This document shows positions 49,558-61,900 of a DNA stretch of 64,000 bases, piece by piece. Positions within the stretch are counted from its first letter, which is position 1; each line of letters opens with the position of its first letter. Source of the DNA: Puffinus mauretanicus (taxonomy: Eukaryota; Chordata; Aves; Procellariiformes; Procellariidae); contig JAJKFH010003229.1 of the NCBI GenBank assembly GCA_023333565.1, positions 4,144,501 to 4,208,500 of the forward strand, written 5' to 3'. The notes beneath the pieces are model-generated. The model ran no database searches, had not been told where the DNA came from, and saw only the letters and a program-made list of their open reading frames with translations. The translations under genes and the position numbers were made by a program.

Positions 49558-52500
49558 CACCTGAAGGTGACAGGCCACATCCTAGAGACATCTAAGACTG
49601 GAATTGGATTTTAAGCAATCTTTCAAGAAACAAAAGATTTCTTAGTAAAAAGGACAAGGATCTCACCAGTTTGCTAAGCCTACAAAGGGACAGCGAAGTT
49701 GGGCCAAAATTAAGGAATTTGCCTGTTTATTATAATTTGAGTCAAAACACAGAAGTGGTAACAATTGACTGAAATGAGTCATTTGCAAGGTACTGAAGTA
49801 ATACCGGAAACCTACTCTGTCTCTCGGCTTTGCACAGTGAAATCTTTCAAAACTAATAAGCATAAGCATCTTTTGCGGGGACTTGCACAGAAGCCACACC
49901 TCTCTCCCACCAAATCTGAAAGCATGTCAAAGCATATGACCAACACAGGAAGACAGATTAAAGATATGCATGAATAACAAAAAAAATATTTAATGGCTCC
50001 TATTTTTAGTGCGCTGGTCCATGATATGCTGGAAGGTTTAATAAAGTACATTTGAGTTCTGCTAAGAGAGGTCTCAGTCTTCCAAAGCGTTGGTGAAATC
50101 TTATTAACACAAAGTCGAAGAGCATAAATAGGTGTATATCTAATTTTAATGCAAGTACTTTCTACAAGACTTCCAAAGTACTCCTCCTCAATGTCTTTTC
50201 CAATACTTTTTCCTAGAGAAACAGCATCACCTTCAGGCCAAAAAAGATCACATTCCAATTTCTTTAGTCAGGAAAGACTTAAAAATTACTTCTCAAAATC
50301 TTGCGCGTTCTTTATTTCTTTCTGATCCTAGATTGCAAAACATGAACATACAAAAAAAAGATTTTATAGGGCTGTACACAAATTAAAAAAAAAAATAGGG
50401 GGAAGGGACAGTCTCTCCTAGTTTTGGATCCACTGAAGTTTCAGAACAGTCCACACAGTTGAGCTCAGAACAAAATAAAGATAGCGAAAACAGAAATAAG
50501 ATTTAATAGAAAGAGATGTGTCAGAAGTAAATAATCAGGGAAAGTTATATAAAGATGGCTACACCTGGAAATTGTATAACAATGTTCTCCCTAACACTAT
50601 CACTAAATCAGGTGCACCAGTACTAATGTTGACAGCAAGCATAGCAATTGGAAGACAGGCTCGCAGCACTTTATACTAGTTTTAATTAATTCCCAGCATT
50701 TATATACTTAGTGAAACCCTGCCTGTACAGAGGATCAGCCCTTACTAGAGGTATGAGCAGTGGGAAAGTAATAGGATGTAAAGAGAAGAAACAAAGCAAC
50801 GCAGGACATGGAAAAGTTGAGGATATCTCAACTGGATGTGTGAGATGAAATGAGTGCCCCATGAATTCACAAAGAAAATAAGAGCACCTCAGACCTGTCT
50901 TTCTACATCTTTCTTTATTCTCTCTTTCTTTGCAATGGGCCAGTTTTACTAACAAACCTACTGGTAGCCAACTAGTATAGCAATTATTTTGCAACCTGAA
51001 GTCCCGAATAACAATAATACAGTCAAAAAGGTCAACGTGGTGTATGAATGGCAGAAAACAGGATGTTTCGGGGTGTGCAAGCAGAAGAAGCTACCAGCAG
51101 AAATTAGGTCAAGCCAAACAAGACCTACATGCACATTAGGAATTTCCTCCATATCAGGGAAAAAAACAGATGTACCAGTGCATAACTTCAGGATAAATAC
51201 TAGCTTGTTGAGCTATTTCGAAATGATTGTTTGAATTATTTTCATGCTACTGCCTGTCCTGGGGTATGGCATACACACATGATCATCTTTAATAGTAAAA
51301 ACTGTTGAGCACAATTAGGCTGAGCAGCCACAAGAGAGGAGGTGTGACAATGGCCTGTTATTCCAAAAAGGTTGGGAACTACCATTCTGTGCAGCACAGC
51401 ATGGGGACTGCCATGTGTGTTTAGCTGCTGTGCTTACCCCTCCGGTTCTACAGCAGCAGCTGCACCCACAGACCTGCCCACAGCTGGCAATTCTTTGGCT
51501 TGTCTAGATACCACAGTAGCTCCAGAGAGGAACGGGATGACCTTTTTGTCATGTCCCAAGCTGGCTTGTTGTGATATGCTGAGAATACTTTGGACCTCTG
51601 AACAATCTCCATAAGCTTCGGCCCACGCAGGCAGTGACAGTCTGAACTTGCGTCGGTCTAGACGGATGAGACTTTCCTTCCAGACAGCCCTGCACTCAAA
51701 AACTGAATAGCAAAGTGACAACTGAAAAGAGAGGGTGCTTACTTTACCAGTGTTAAAATCTAACTTTTAACCCCGGTGCTGTGTGTTAAGATTCCTGCTC
51801 CAAATTCAGACATAAAGTACTAAAACACAGAAAGAAATGTTTCTGCCATTGCCCTAATGAAAGACCAACCACTCGCTCTCTGCTCAGAACAGAACAAATT
51901 AATGACAGTGACTTCTTCTATGTTAGTCAACCTTTTGTAAACTTTGCCTTTCTTATATTAGTTTTGAATCTAGTTTTAAAACTTCCTGCTCTTTTAACAA
52001 TCAGTATTTCATTGGTTAGCAGTGGCACATTTAACCCTGAGGAATAATTTTACTGTTAATTTTACAATTAAATTTGATTCATTGTAAGATGAATCTCCAG
52101 ATTATTTTATGTAACCTTATGTTGCAACAAGAGAAACTGAGAAATAGCGGGCAGATGCTTCATTGAACAGGAAATTTAGCATCTCAGTTACTTCCTCAAA
52201 ATGCCTGCCTTCCTCCCCAGTATCAGCTTTAGACGGCATGTTTCACATGTAACAAGCTGCTCTTCATCCAGCGTTGACCTTGTGCAAGTAACACATCAGA
52301 TGATCTCTCAGAGAGCAACTGATCAACCAGTTACATGCATACAAATAGATATTTATGTATAAACACACATACACACACTAACAGAAATAAGTAAATAATT
52401 GTCTGTGATACCAGTGTATTTAGTCTGTGCAATTTCTTCTGAATTCTCTTTGAAGAATAATGACAGTGTTTACTATGGCAGAGCCCAAGGCCAGGCTCCC

Positions 52501-52562
52501 CATTAAAATTCCACAGGCAATTTTTCACATGAAATGCAACAGATGGAGCCATTCTCTACGTT

Positions 52563-52669
52563 AAACCAAAACCAAAACCAAAACCAAAACTAAAAAAAAA
52601 AAAACAAACCAAAAAAAAACCCCACAAACCAAACAAACCAACAAACAACCTCCCCCCCAAAAAAAAACT
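52563..52669. repeat. (CCAAAA)n and A-rich simple repeat
   Basis: Consecutive AACCAAAA units pass into A-runs and then CAAACAAACC units and a C-run. This is a low-complexity tract of about 105 bases. An 84-codon frame over it on the other strand is a composition artefact. Confidence 0.88.
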
Positions 52670-53071
52670 ACTGGTGTTTTCATTACAGAATCTTATTCCT
52701 GGTATAGCTGAACATCCCTGTGGCTTCAGTACAATTTTTCTTTCATGGGAAATGCAAGCTGAGCTGCCAAAATTGAGAGACTTTATACTTTGCAATAGCC
52801 AAATCTTCACAATTCCTTGCTTGTAGTCCTACTCTCCTCCCCATCTGCCTTGGGTCAGTAACTGAGTGAGAGTACTTTGCTAAGTGCTCTGGAATCAGGA
52901 ACAGCTAGGAGTGGAAGTTATATTTCAGCATCCAAGGATACATTTACCTCTAAGTCACTGACAGATCATTATGGGAGGAAATTTATATTTATATTAGTAA
53001 TAGCTATGACCAGGTGACTTGACCAAAAATTTGTAAAAACTAAGTTCTAGCTCTCTTTTGCCGGCAACATA

Positions 53072-53275
53072 CAGGATAACCTTGGACAAGTCACTTGTGA
53101 CTTTAATCCTAGTTACAAGAACTGCCAACAACCTGTAACAAACCCTAAAATCACCAGGGGTTGGGAGGGTCAAGCACCTTTGAAAACAGACCTTCTTACC
53201 TCTCTGCCTTAGTTATCTCACCTATGAAATAATAGTATTTTCCCATCCCTGCAAAGGGCTCTGAAGCCCATGGAA
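53072..53275 (+). mobile_element. MIR-type SINE remnant with internal insertion
   Basis: GGATAACCTTGGACAAGTCACTT matches the MIR phrase GTGACCTTGGGCAAGTCACTT. After roughly 100 unrelated bases, ACCTCTCTGCCTTAGTTATCTCACCTATGAAATAATAG matches the following phrase ACCTCTCTGTGCCTCAGTTTCCCCATCTGTAAAATG. The two halves are collinear, so an insertion split an ancient MIR copy. Confidence 0.65.
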
Positions 53276-55559
53276 GGAAAACCCTACTTGAATAGAAATA
53301 ACAAGGATGATGTTACAAAAAATTAGTCCAAATAAGGAAAGAGTTTCCTTATTTAAAAAATAAACAAATGCAGGAAAGGCATAATCCCAGTGATGGGAAA
53401 CAATGTAAGAAAGACCCTCAGGCTAGTTAGAAAGAAAAACATTCTGTGCGGAGGAAGAAAGCAGAACATTAACAGATACCGCATGTAAGCAAGAGGTATC
53501 CTTACGAAAAGGATCAAGTGCTCTTCAGGTAATTCAGCAATCTTGCAGCTCAAGGATACACTACCAGCCAAGGCAACAATTCAGCTCTGGCTACTCTCTG
53601 TTAGTCTGAGCAAAAAGAATAAGCCAGCAGCTATGGAAAGGAAAAAGCAAAGGCAAAAAAAGACATACCCTAAAGTTAAAATATTCAGTGATACCAGAGA
53701 TCGCGAACGTGGCTTTGAGCATGGGTAAAAGATAACACAGGTACCAGCACACAACTGATATGGCAACCTGCAATTTTATTGTAAGAGGTTTACAAACAAC
53801 CTTAGTCAGCAGCCACTGCATGGATGTAAACAGTTCCCTGTGGCCACTAGCTGGGGACCTATAAAAAGGGAACCTGATCCACTGGATCTTCTGCTACACC
53901 TTTTCCGAAAGGCTTCCTTTCCTTGGAAAGGTTTTTCAAGGTTTTTCTGGCTTTTTTGCCAATCACTCAGGCTGAAGGCTGGTGTCCTTACCCCTCCCAG
54001 CAAAATTCTTCTCCCTTTACCCCTACAAATATTGGCGAATAACAATCTCGCATGATATGGTCTCCCTTTTGCTGGCTTCCTCATCACAAGGTAGGTAGGT
54101 AGGCAAGCAGGTGAAGGAGTCCCTGCATCTGAAGAGTCAAAGGCAAAGTAGCTGATTCTGCGTGAGCCAAAGCTGCTGAACTCTTTCTCCTCCTGCTGTT
54201 GCTCACTTAAGCACTCACTTTTTCCCCTCACCACTCTCTCTCCCCCATACAATGGACCCAGTGACTTGAAGGTTGCTTCATTCCTCCTGTACCTAGGCCA
54301 GACAGAAGATTCACTGGATGACCAAGTGACAGCATTATCACTGGAGACAATGAGGAAGGCTGGCAAGAATGTTGAAGATCTCACTTTTTGCTGTATTTAT
54401 AGTTTAAAGAAGTGGAGAGGTAAGGAATGATCAGAAAAAGGGAGAAGGAAATGTAAAAAATGCGCAGCTAAATTTCAGCGTCTTCAGCACAAAGTGCTGG
54501 GAGACCACAAGAGTTTGGGGGAACTTCTGCAAAGATGGCAGGAAATTAGAGGTTTCACTAAAGATAATGCTGAAAAAGCAGTTAACAAAAAAATAGAAAA
54601 AGGCTCACAGGTAAAACAGCCTTAAGAAAAAAAAATGTGTGGAGCGAGTGAAACAACAAAAACAAAATAAAAATTAGGAGACCTTTATGTTTGGATAGGC
54701 AGAAGCTGAGTGAGCCATGAGAAGGTAGTGTCAGAGGTATAAAGCAGAGGTAGGCATGCCAAAAGGCACAGTACTATTGTGGTAGAACTGATCAAGGCAG
54801 AATATCATTAAAATTTCGGTTGTCCTTCTGATTTTCATTCCAGGTAAACACTCTGCTTCCAGGTAAACATTCTGACCTTCAAAAAGTTCATTTGGAACTG
54901 GAATTGAGAAACACAAATAATGGTGCCACATATAATACTCACTCATGAGACAAACTTATGCAAAGACATACAGTGAATTCAGCCTGTTTGGAGTTTCTAG
55001 TCAGAACTGGGACTTTTTCAGTTTGCATCTCAGATCCAAAGTTATTTTTTCATGAAGTAAAATGGAGAAAAACTATCTTCACTACCTTTGAATTATTCAT
55101 GGGCTAAAGCAATATATATATTTAACCAGAAAGTTTGTAGAAGCCTAAAAGATGGTGATTGGAAATCTCAGGTTTGCTTTGCCTTGTATGGCTTAAGGAC
55201 GTGCAGCATAACCTCATGTCCAACTGCCAAAGAACTCCCAAAATTACACGTGTCTTCCTCTCCGTGAAGAAACAGAGGCCGACGGACGAGGAGGTGTAGT
55301 CAGTGAGGCCGCAGGTGCAGTGGGACACTAACCAAACCTGGTTTCTTACCCCTTGCTCGCCTCAGGTAGCTACCAAGATCTTCTCGTGAAGATCCCTCAC
55401 AGGACATGATACAGGCTGTATTTAATACCACATTACTGCTGTTTTCACTATCAGAACATACCTGGACAGAGGACACCTCATCCGTTTGAGTGCCCATTAA
55501 GGTAAATATTTACAAAGCACTTAGCAGCACCACCACATTCTCTCAACACCAAGGACCAC
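53276..55559. other. unique sequence upstream of IFNAR2 promoter
   Basis: No gene is recognised. A TATAAAAAGG word lies at 53861 and a duplicated 19-base word at 54838-54875. A 192-codon minus-strand frame (53806-54384) has no recognisable domain. Confidence 0.5.
54838..54875. repeat. tandem duplication with two forkhead-like sites
   Basis: TTCCAGGTAAACAYTCTG occurs twice in succession with one C/T difference, giving two GTAAACA words 19 bases apart. GTAAACA is the FOX-factor core. The copy difference shows the duplication is not brand new. Confidence 0.7.
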
Positions 55560-55859
55560 AAACGAGGAAGGGGATCAGCAAGCGCTTTCGCAGCTTTCCG
55601 CCGAGACGGGGCGGGGGGGGAGGAGGAGCGAGGCCGGTAAAAGGACGCGAAACAAGAGCAGAAACCGCTTTCCGCGAGTGCGGGGAGGGAAGCTGTGCTT
55701 CGCCAGGGGAACCACCGGCGAGGCGCAGACCCCGCTCGGATGAAGGGGCGCCCTAAGGCCGGGGCCTAACGGCCCTAACGGACACCACACCCCTCAACGC
55801 TGCCCTGTCTCCCCGCATCGGGCGGGGCGGCGGGGGCGGGGCCAGCTGCGCGCCCTGCG

Positions 55860-55978
55860 CCACAACGCCCCCTCCGCCATTTACTTTTCGGTGCCGGGAG
55901 CCGGCACCGCTCCCTCGGCTTGATAAGGGAGCCGGCGCGGAGCGGAGCGGAGCCCGCAGGGATGCCGTCTGCTGTGAG
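55860..55978 (+). other. IFNAR2 exon 1 (5' UTR and possible start codon)
   Basis: The exon end is set by one of two overlapping donors: GAG|GTACGG at 55979 or GCT|GTGAGG at 55974. An ATG at 55962 (G at -3) lies just before them. With the 55974 donor and the acceptor at 59155, this ATG reads MPSA and continues in frame through exon 2. With the 55979 donor it stops at 59201 and would act as an upstream open frame. The 5' boundary is estimated from promoter motifs only. Confidence 0.5.
55890..55908. other. GC hairpin in presumed 5' UTR
   Basis: GGTGCCGG and CCGGCACC form a perfect 8-base stem around a GAG loop. If transcription starts upstream of it, this is a stable cap-proximal hairpin in the IFNAR2 5' UTR. 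The stem is seen directly; the location in the mRNA is inferred. Confidence 0.55.
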
Positions 55979-58900
55979 GTACGGCTGGAAAGGCGGTGGC
56001 ATCCCCCTCCCTTTCCCTTAGTCGCCCGTGGGGCGGGGGTAGAGGCGCCCGTCTGTGGTGTGAGCGTTGGAGCTGTTCCGTTAGAGCAGCCGGAGCCGAG
56101 GGCTGGGGCCGCCCCAGGGCGCGGGCCGGCCGCGCTCGGCGGAGCGTAGGGGTGTGGTCCTCCCTCTCCCTCGACGAGGGGAGGTGTCTGTGGGCGCCAG
56201 GCCTGGCTTCCCGAGCTGCGGTCGGCTGCCGGCATTTCCTGGAAAGGTCTCTGCTTTCTGTTAGCGCTTTGCTGGGCACGTTGTGGAGGCCGCTGTTGGC
56301 CGAAAGCGCGTTGTGGTGTGATAGCAGCTGAATCGCACGTGAAAACAGCGGGTTATTGGGGTTTTTTCTTCGGTAGTGTCACTGAATGCAAAATTGACCG
56401 TAGCGATAGTCTGTGAGGCGCGTTGTAGCTGGTTTTGATGCAGGTAATCGTGTAGCTCAAGGCCAGAAATCTGTAAAGACAAATACGCAACGGTAGACTC
56501 TGACAGAGTTTCTTGTCACAAGTGCTGTTGCGTTGTCCCCCCGGCTGTGCAGGAGCGGCACAGGGCAGCCGAGGAGTCTGTTGATATGTTTTAATGCTGC
56601 GTATCGCACACTGGTTTCCTCCAGGGCTATGTCTGGCTCACCAGGAGCACTGCTGGCAGTGTATGGAAAATGGACTTCTGGTTAATGGACTTGGATTATT
56701 AAATGATTTTGATATCCTTAGAAGCGACTTATCCAAAGTCCCCCAGCAAAGCCAGGAATAGAGCGTGGGCATAACATGACAACCCGCAGCGCAATTCCCT
56801 GGTTCATGTGGTTTCAGTAGTAAAGTTGATCCGTATATTCTATTACCTGTGTAGGTTTAGAATGTTCCTCTGCTGACTTCTCTGCCTGAAATATCACCTG
56901 TGGTGTCTGTCTCTCTCTGTGTCTCTCTCTCGATAGTCCGATAAGTAGATTTCTATAAATCTGCTTGTTTCAAAGAATAGGGTGTGTTTTCTGCTTTACT
57001 GATGTGGAGCTTTTCTGAAATACAAGCCAGTGACTTAGAAAACTTCAAAGTCTGCTTTTTTTCTGATTGGAAGCAAATACAAAACAACCCAGTCTGAACT
57101 CCAGTTAAAAATGAGCTGCCACGGAAGGTGATGTGGAAGTGTGAAGCTGAGTTTTGAAAGTGCTGAGGGCTTCAGGCAGCTCCCAGGGGAGTTACTGTGA
57201 GCCCAGCCTGATGAGGTGAGTGGGGGTTGGACTCACTAATATTTCCATGGCTTCTCTCCAGGGTTTGCTGAAGCTCTGAAGAGGAGGAGTAACAAAAGCT
57301 AATCAGAGTTCTGCCAGAAATCGTTTTCCCCTGGAATTTCCCCTGGAATTTTGCTGGCGTTGATAGATCTGCAGAGGATATCCAGATTTAGACAACTGTG
57401 CAAACTCAGAGATAAACCTGTTTTGTCACATTTTTCTTACATATTCTAAGGTGCTAAACACATAACTTGGCTTTGAATATGCATCATGTAAGATACATGA
57501 TGCATATGCAGCATACAGAGCCATACACGAGTCACTTCAGATTTCAAGAATGGGATAGTTGTTATTCGTGATAGCACGTACAGCAAGGATCAAAGGTACG
57601 GAAATACATCTATTGCATAATGCTATATATGGAGTGCTTTGAACATGTCTTGTGATTAATTTAAAGGATTAAGACATAAAGGAAATATTTTGCTAAGTGA
57701 ATTAAGGATCCTCAAAGTTTTCCCCTTAAGAGAAAATTTTGAACAGCCTGAAAAATCAGATCCTGCAGGTGTAACTGTTCTTTAGAGTGACTGTGAAAGT
57801 AACATTGTTTGGCATTAGGCTTCTGTTGTGACTTCTGAACAAAGCCGGTAACCTTGTTGAAGTAGAAAGATTTTTTTTTTTTTTTTCTCTACTTGTGTAA
57901 TCTGTAAGCTTGATCTGAATGAGAAAGTCAAATTATTTTATCTTCTATCACATTCACTAGTGCCAAAACTAAACGGACTTGATAGATATGTATGACTTAA
58001 TTGCTTTCTAGTTTGCTGATATCAGTGATAAACTTAAAGATTTTGTAACTAGTAAATCTTATCTTCTTATCCATAATTTTTAATTTTGATTGAAAAGAGG
58101 AAGACTGGTATTTTATATCTCCTAAATATTCCTCATGCTTGAATGAATTAATAAAATGAACCAAACTGAAATGAAAATAACAATCTCTTTGTCTGTGGAA
58201 TTATGATTATCAGTTGCACCGATACAAGTTTTCAGCATTTGTCCAGTCACTTCCTATAGTCATGCTAAAACTTTGAGCAGAGGAAGATTGACATCTCAGA
58301 TAAGGATTTTTTTAATTCATCTGATTTTAACATAGAAACATTAAGTTTGCCCATAGTGTGCTTTTTCATGATTTTAGATTTTAAGCTGTTTGTGTTGCGG
58401 ATAAAATAATTAAAGTTGTATTTTAAAATAATTTTAAATTAAAACGCAATTTATTTGTATTAAACCTGAGGAAAAGATTCTTTGGGAATACCCAAAGTTA
58501 TACCCTTGCCCAGCCATCTATAGATTCACAGTTGTTCCTTAGTATACTTTGCCTGTAATTCAAAACCAGATCCTGCAAATATTAACACTATGAGGGTAAT
58601 AAATAGAATAAAATAATCACATCGAGGAGAGGAAATATTTTAATAGATCTTATGTATTAAAAAATCGTAACATAAACTTCATAACTTCCTTATAATTAAT
58701 AATTTTATAATTGTTTTTTTTTTTTTCAAATCTCCCTCTTCATCTACCCTCTTTCTGGAAACATTTTTACAACAGCGATGAGTTCTTGTAATATTTCAAA
58801 TAAAGCCAAGCAATGTTTGTTTTCATTGTATTTAATAAGTTGGAGTGAGTGGCATAGAATTTTTGGATGTTATCTTCATGCAAAATTAATACAAATAATC

Positions 58901-61900
58901 ATACAATGCTTTTTGTATTTATTTGAAATGGTAAGATCCCTTTCCATATGAAAAAAGGAAAGTTTGCTATTGTCATAAAATTGCCTGTCTAATCTGAAGA
59001 TCCTTGCTCTCCCTGCCCCCGCCCCGATAGCAGTAACTGCCTCCCCCCAAACATTTAAGAGGTTAAATAACTCTTTGTACATAGACCTCATTTTACTTGC
59101 AAGTAATTTACCAAGATGATTTGCTGAATGTAATTGTTTTTAATGCATTTGCAGGTACAGAAGCAAAATGTTTATTTTACAATCAGTAGGTTATATTTCT
59201 TAATCACTATGGAAACACTGATGGATGGACCAATCTATTTTTATCAACTTGGTAAGTTGCCTGTACCTTTATATTGTTAGAGGAGTAGTACTACTAATTT
59301 TTCACTAACTCTCTTCCTGAGTTACTGAAGTAAGATACCATCATCTTATTATAGACCTATCCCTGGAATAATTCACAGAACTAAGAATCTAGTGCATACT
59401 CCATTCTATACATAAACCATGATTCTCCCATAAGAAAGAAATGCTTTGAAACAGCATACTGCATTCTGCCTCTCTAAATGTCCAGTGAACTCTTAGTTGG
59501 ATGATGTTGTTTTTCATTTCTTATTCTAATTTTTTTCAGGACTCCTTAGTTTCTGGATTAGCAGGCACAACAAACATAGTTTGTTGGCTGAGCTGTAGTT
59601 GTAGTGAGAAACTGTTTTGATAAGATCATTTAATTCTGTAAAAAGGATAAGATGGTAAAGAAGATTCCTCATTCAGTTTACAGACAATCTTTATTTCTCC
59701 GGTCTTAATTTTCCCAGTTATTTGGTCTAACTTTTTTTTTCCTGTCTGTGTCTCTTATGTAAGAGCGTAACCCAAAAAATTTTGCAACTCTCCAACTACC
59801 TTTGCTAAACATGTTTGTTGAAACAAAGTTCTGAGTCAGTTTGAACTCTAGATGAACGGAATTTGATTTTCATAGGAGAGAGGCATTTAAAAATCACAAG
59901 TATAGACAGAATAGAAAAACATTTATATCAACAGGAAATACATCAGCAAGACAGCTGACACATGTGAGGTGGCTGGCATAAAAGAGAATGGCAAAAGGCT
60001 GTTTGCATCTCCTAATCTGAAGGGCTTGCTCCAAGGAAGTGTGTCATTACTAGAGTCTGTGCACTGCACTATCTGTTTCTCTAATGGGAATAGCCTTAAT
60101 GTGCTAAAGGCTATGTGCCTGTTGAGAGAAGGGAGAATTCCTGCCACAAATGATTACAAATCTGAGCTTGTGTTGAGGTAAAGAATAATAACTGTTAAAG
60201 TATTGCTCTGTTATTGATACCCACTGGATGTTTTTTCCAGATAGGTCATCTGTTACTATACGGCAATAAAGCAATTGTTCTACTTTTAACTGCACTTCTC
60301 TAAGGCGATGTTTATTATTCAGTAATAATGTAGAATAACAAGTGCAAAAGGAAGACGTATAAGAGAGAGGATGCCTGTGTTTGAATGGCAAAATGAAGCT
60401 TGACAGAGATAAGTTTTCTGTCTTGTGGAAATAAAAATTTGCTGCATGTGCAACTCAAATGAGCTGCTTAATCTCTTTGCATCTAATTTCAGAAGGGATG
60501 CTGGGAGCATAGTTTCATATTTGTGAGACAGATGTCTGAAGAGCCAGATTTATAAGAGTTACTTGGCTAAGTATCCATCCCAAATGATTTCAGCAAACTT
60601 AGGTGCCCAAGTGTATTTGTGTGTGCTTCTGTGTGTGCCCGCTGCTAATTAAATGGCAATTTTTAAGGCACTTCTCTGCAGCCGTAAAGATTCTGTGCAG
60701 ATATCTCTTTAATTAATTGAGTAGGAAATTTTTCCTTTCTTCTTCCAGTACTCTCTGCAAAAGTAGACAAGGATCATAAAATAACTACATTAATCCATTA
60801 GGAAATTCTCCCAGTGTGTCTGGGACAGGACAGTTCCCACTGACACACTACTATTCTGAATCCCCTCTACTTTACCAGGAATATGTATTCTGGTACTATG
60901 TTTCATATAGTCGGGGGTTGGACCAGATGACTTCCGGAGGTCTGTTCCAACCTTGACCATTCTGTGATAGTCCTGTCCTATCCCTTATTTGTAGATCTCC
61001 GTAAAGATTGTTTTAATTTTTTGTGAGGTGTGTCCCAGATTTTGGAGATTATACAAGAAGATATGGGGACCTCTAGAATGTCAGGATCTGCAGGAAGGCT
61101 GGGTTCAAGGGATTACTCAGGCAGCAGGCCTGACTGACAGGCTGAATGTGGCCTTAATCATGCCCTGTAACAGGGGAAGAAGTGTTGCAGCATCTGTTGG
61201 TGTGGTTTTTTTTTTTGCAGGGAGAGAATAGAATGCTGTAGAGTTAAACACCCACAGGGGAATGTTACAGAAACAGGACACAAAATAGAGAGGGATTTAG
61301 GAAATTGTCGCAAATGAGTGGGTTTGAGGCCACTTGAAGAATCACTGGCAATTTTTAGCAAAAAGTGATTTTTAGCAAAAAGTGATTTTAATAGAAATTT
61401 ATAAAAGCACGACTTAACAGAATTCGATGGCAAGGTTCACTCTCTTACTCATTACGTGGATTAAGTATACACAGAGAAAATCGTGTCAGAATTGTATTGG
61501 AATGATTTATAGAAAGATTGAGAACGAAGAGGGTAAGGAAGACCCTCCTGTTAAGTCATGAGGTTCCGAGTAGACCCCCTTGCTTTCTAAACTCCTCCTC
61601 AGAGAGGAGTCTAGGTGCGGCTGGATCTACCCCTAGTCTCAGACCTGGTCAACAGTTTATGTCTAAGGGATTATATATGTTTAGCAGCGATCTAAAGTTC
61701 ATTCACAATTTTAAGGTAGATCATAAGATTTTGACAGCACTTAATCATTGACTAATTTAGCAGTTACAAAGGGAGCTAATCAAGTTTACTACAATTACTA
61801 AAGCGACTTGATCACAGATTATGCTTATTATCTAAATCAATACGCACAAACACACATGCAAAACATCTAGATCAATTCACACATATAGGCCTAAATCTAG

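Larger units (their letters stand above)
49336..53071. other. unique intergenic sequence with simple repeats
   Basis: No gene is recognised. It contains GGTGACAC short tandem units near 49.53-49.57 kb and an A/C-rich tract near 52.56-52.67 kb. Confidence 0.5.
55570..56330 (+). promoter_or_regulatory. IFNAR2 CpG-island promoter
   Basis: A CpG-rich island of about 760 bases surrounds the first exon. Overlapping GC boxes (GGGCGGGG, GGGGGCGGGG) sit at 55821-55842 and a YY1-type CCGCCATTT at 55874-55882, an arrangement typical of TATA-less housekeeping-type promoters. No TATA box is present nearby. The transcription start is inferred at roughly 55850-55900. No clear ISRE or GAS element was seen. 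Confidence 0.75.

Noticed and set aside
53806..54384. 192-codon minus-strand frame
   Set aside because: No recognisable domain or repeat origin; a translated database search would be decisive, and any strong avian protein hit would overturn this.
1..55000. OLIG1 or OLIG2 coding sequence
   Set aside because: No bHLH motif or long OLIG-like frame is visible on either strand; the genes would lie left of the window.
57110..57250. Possible extra CR1 fragment (GGGGTTGGACTC near 57224)
   Set aside because: Only one short phrase matches and the expected flanking order and terminal octamers are missing.
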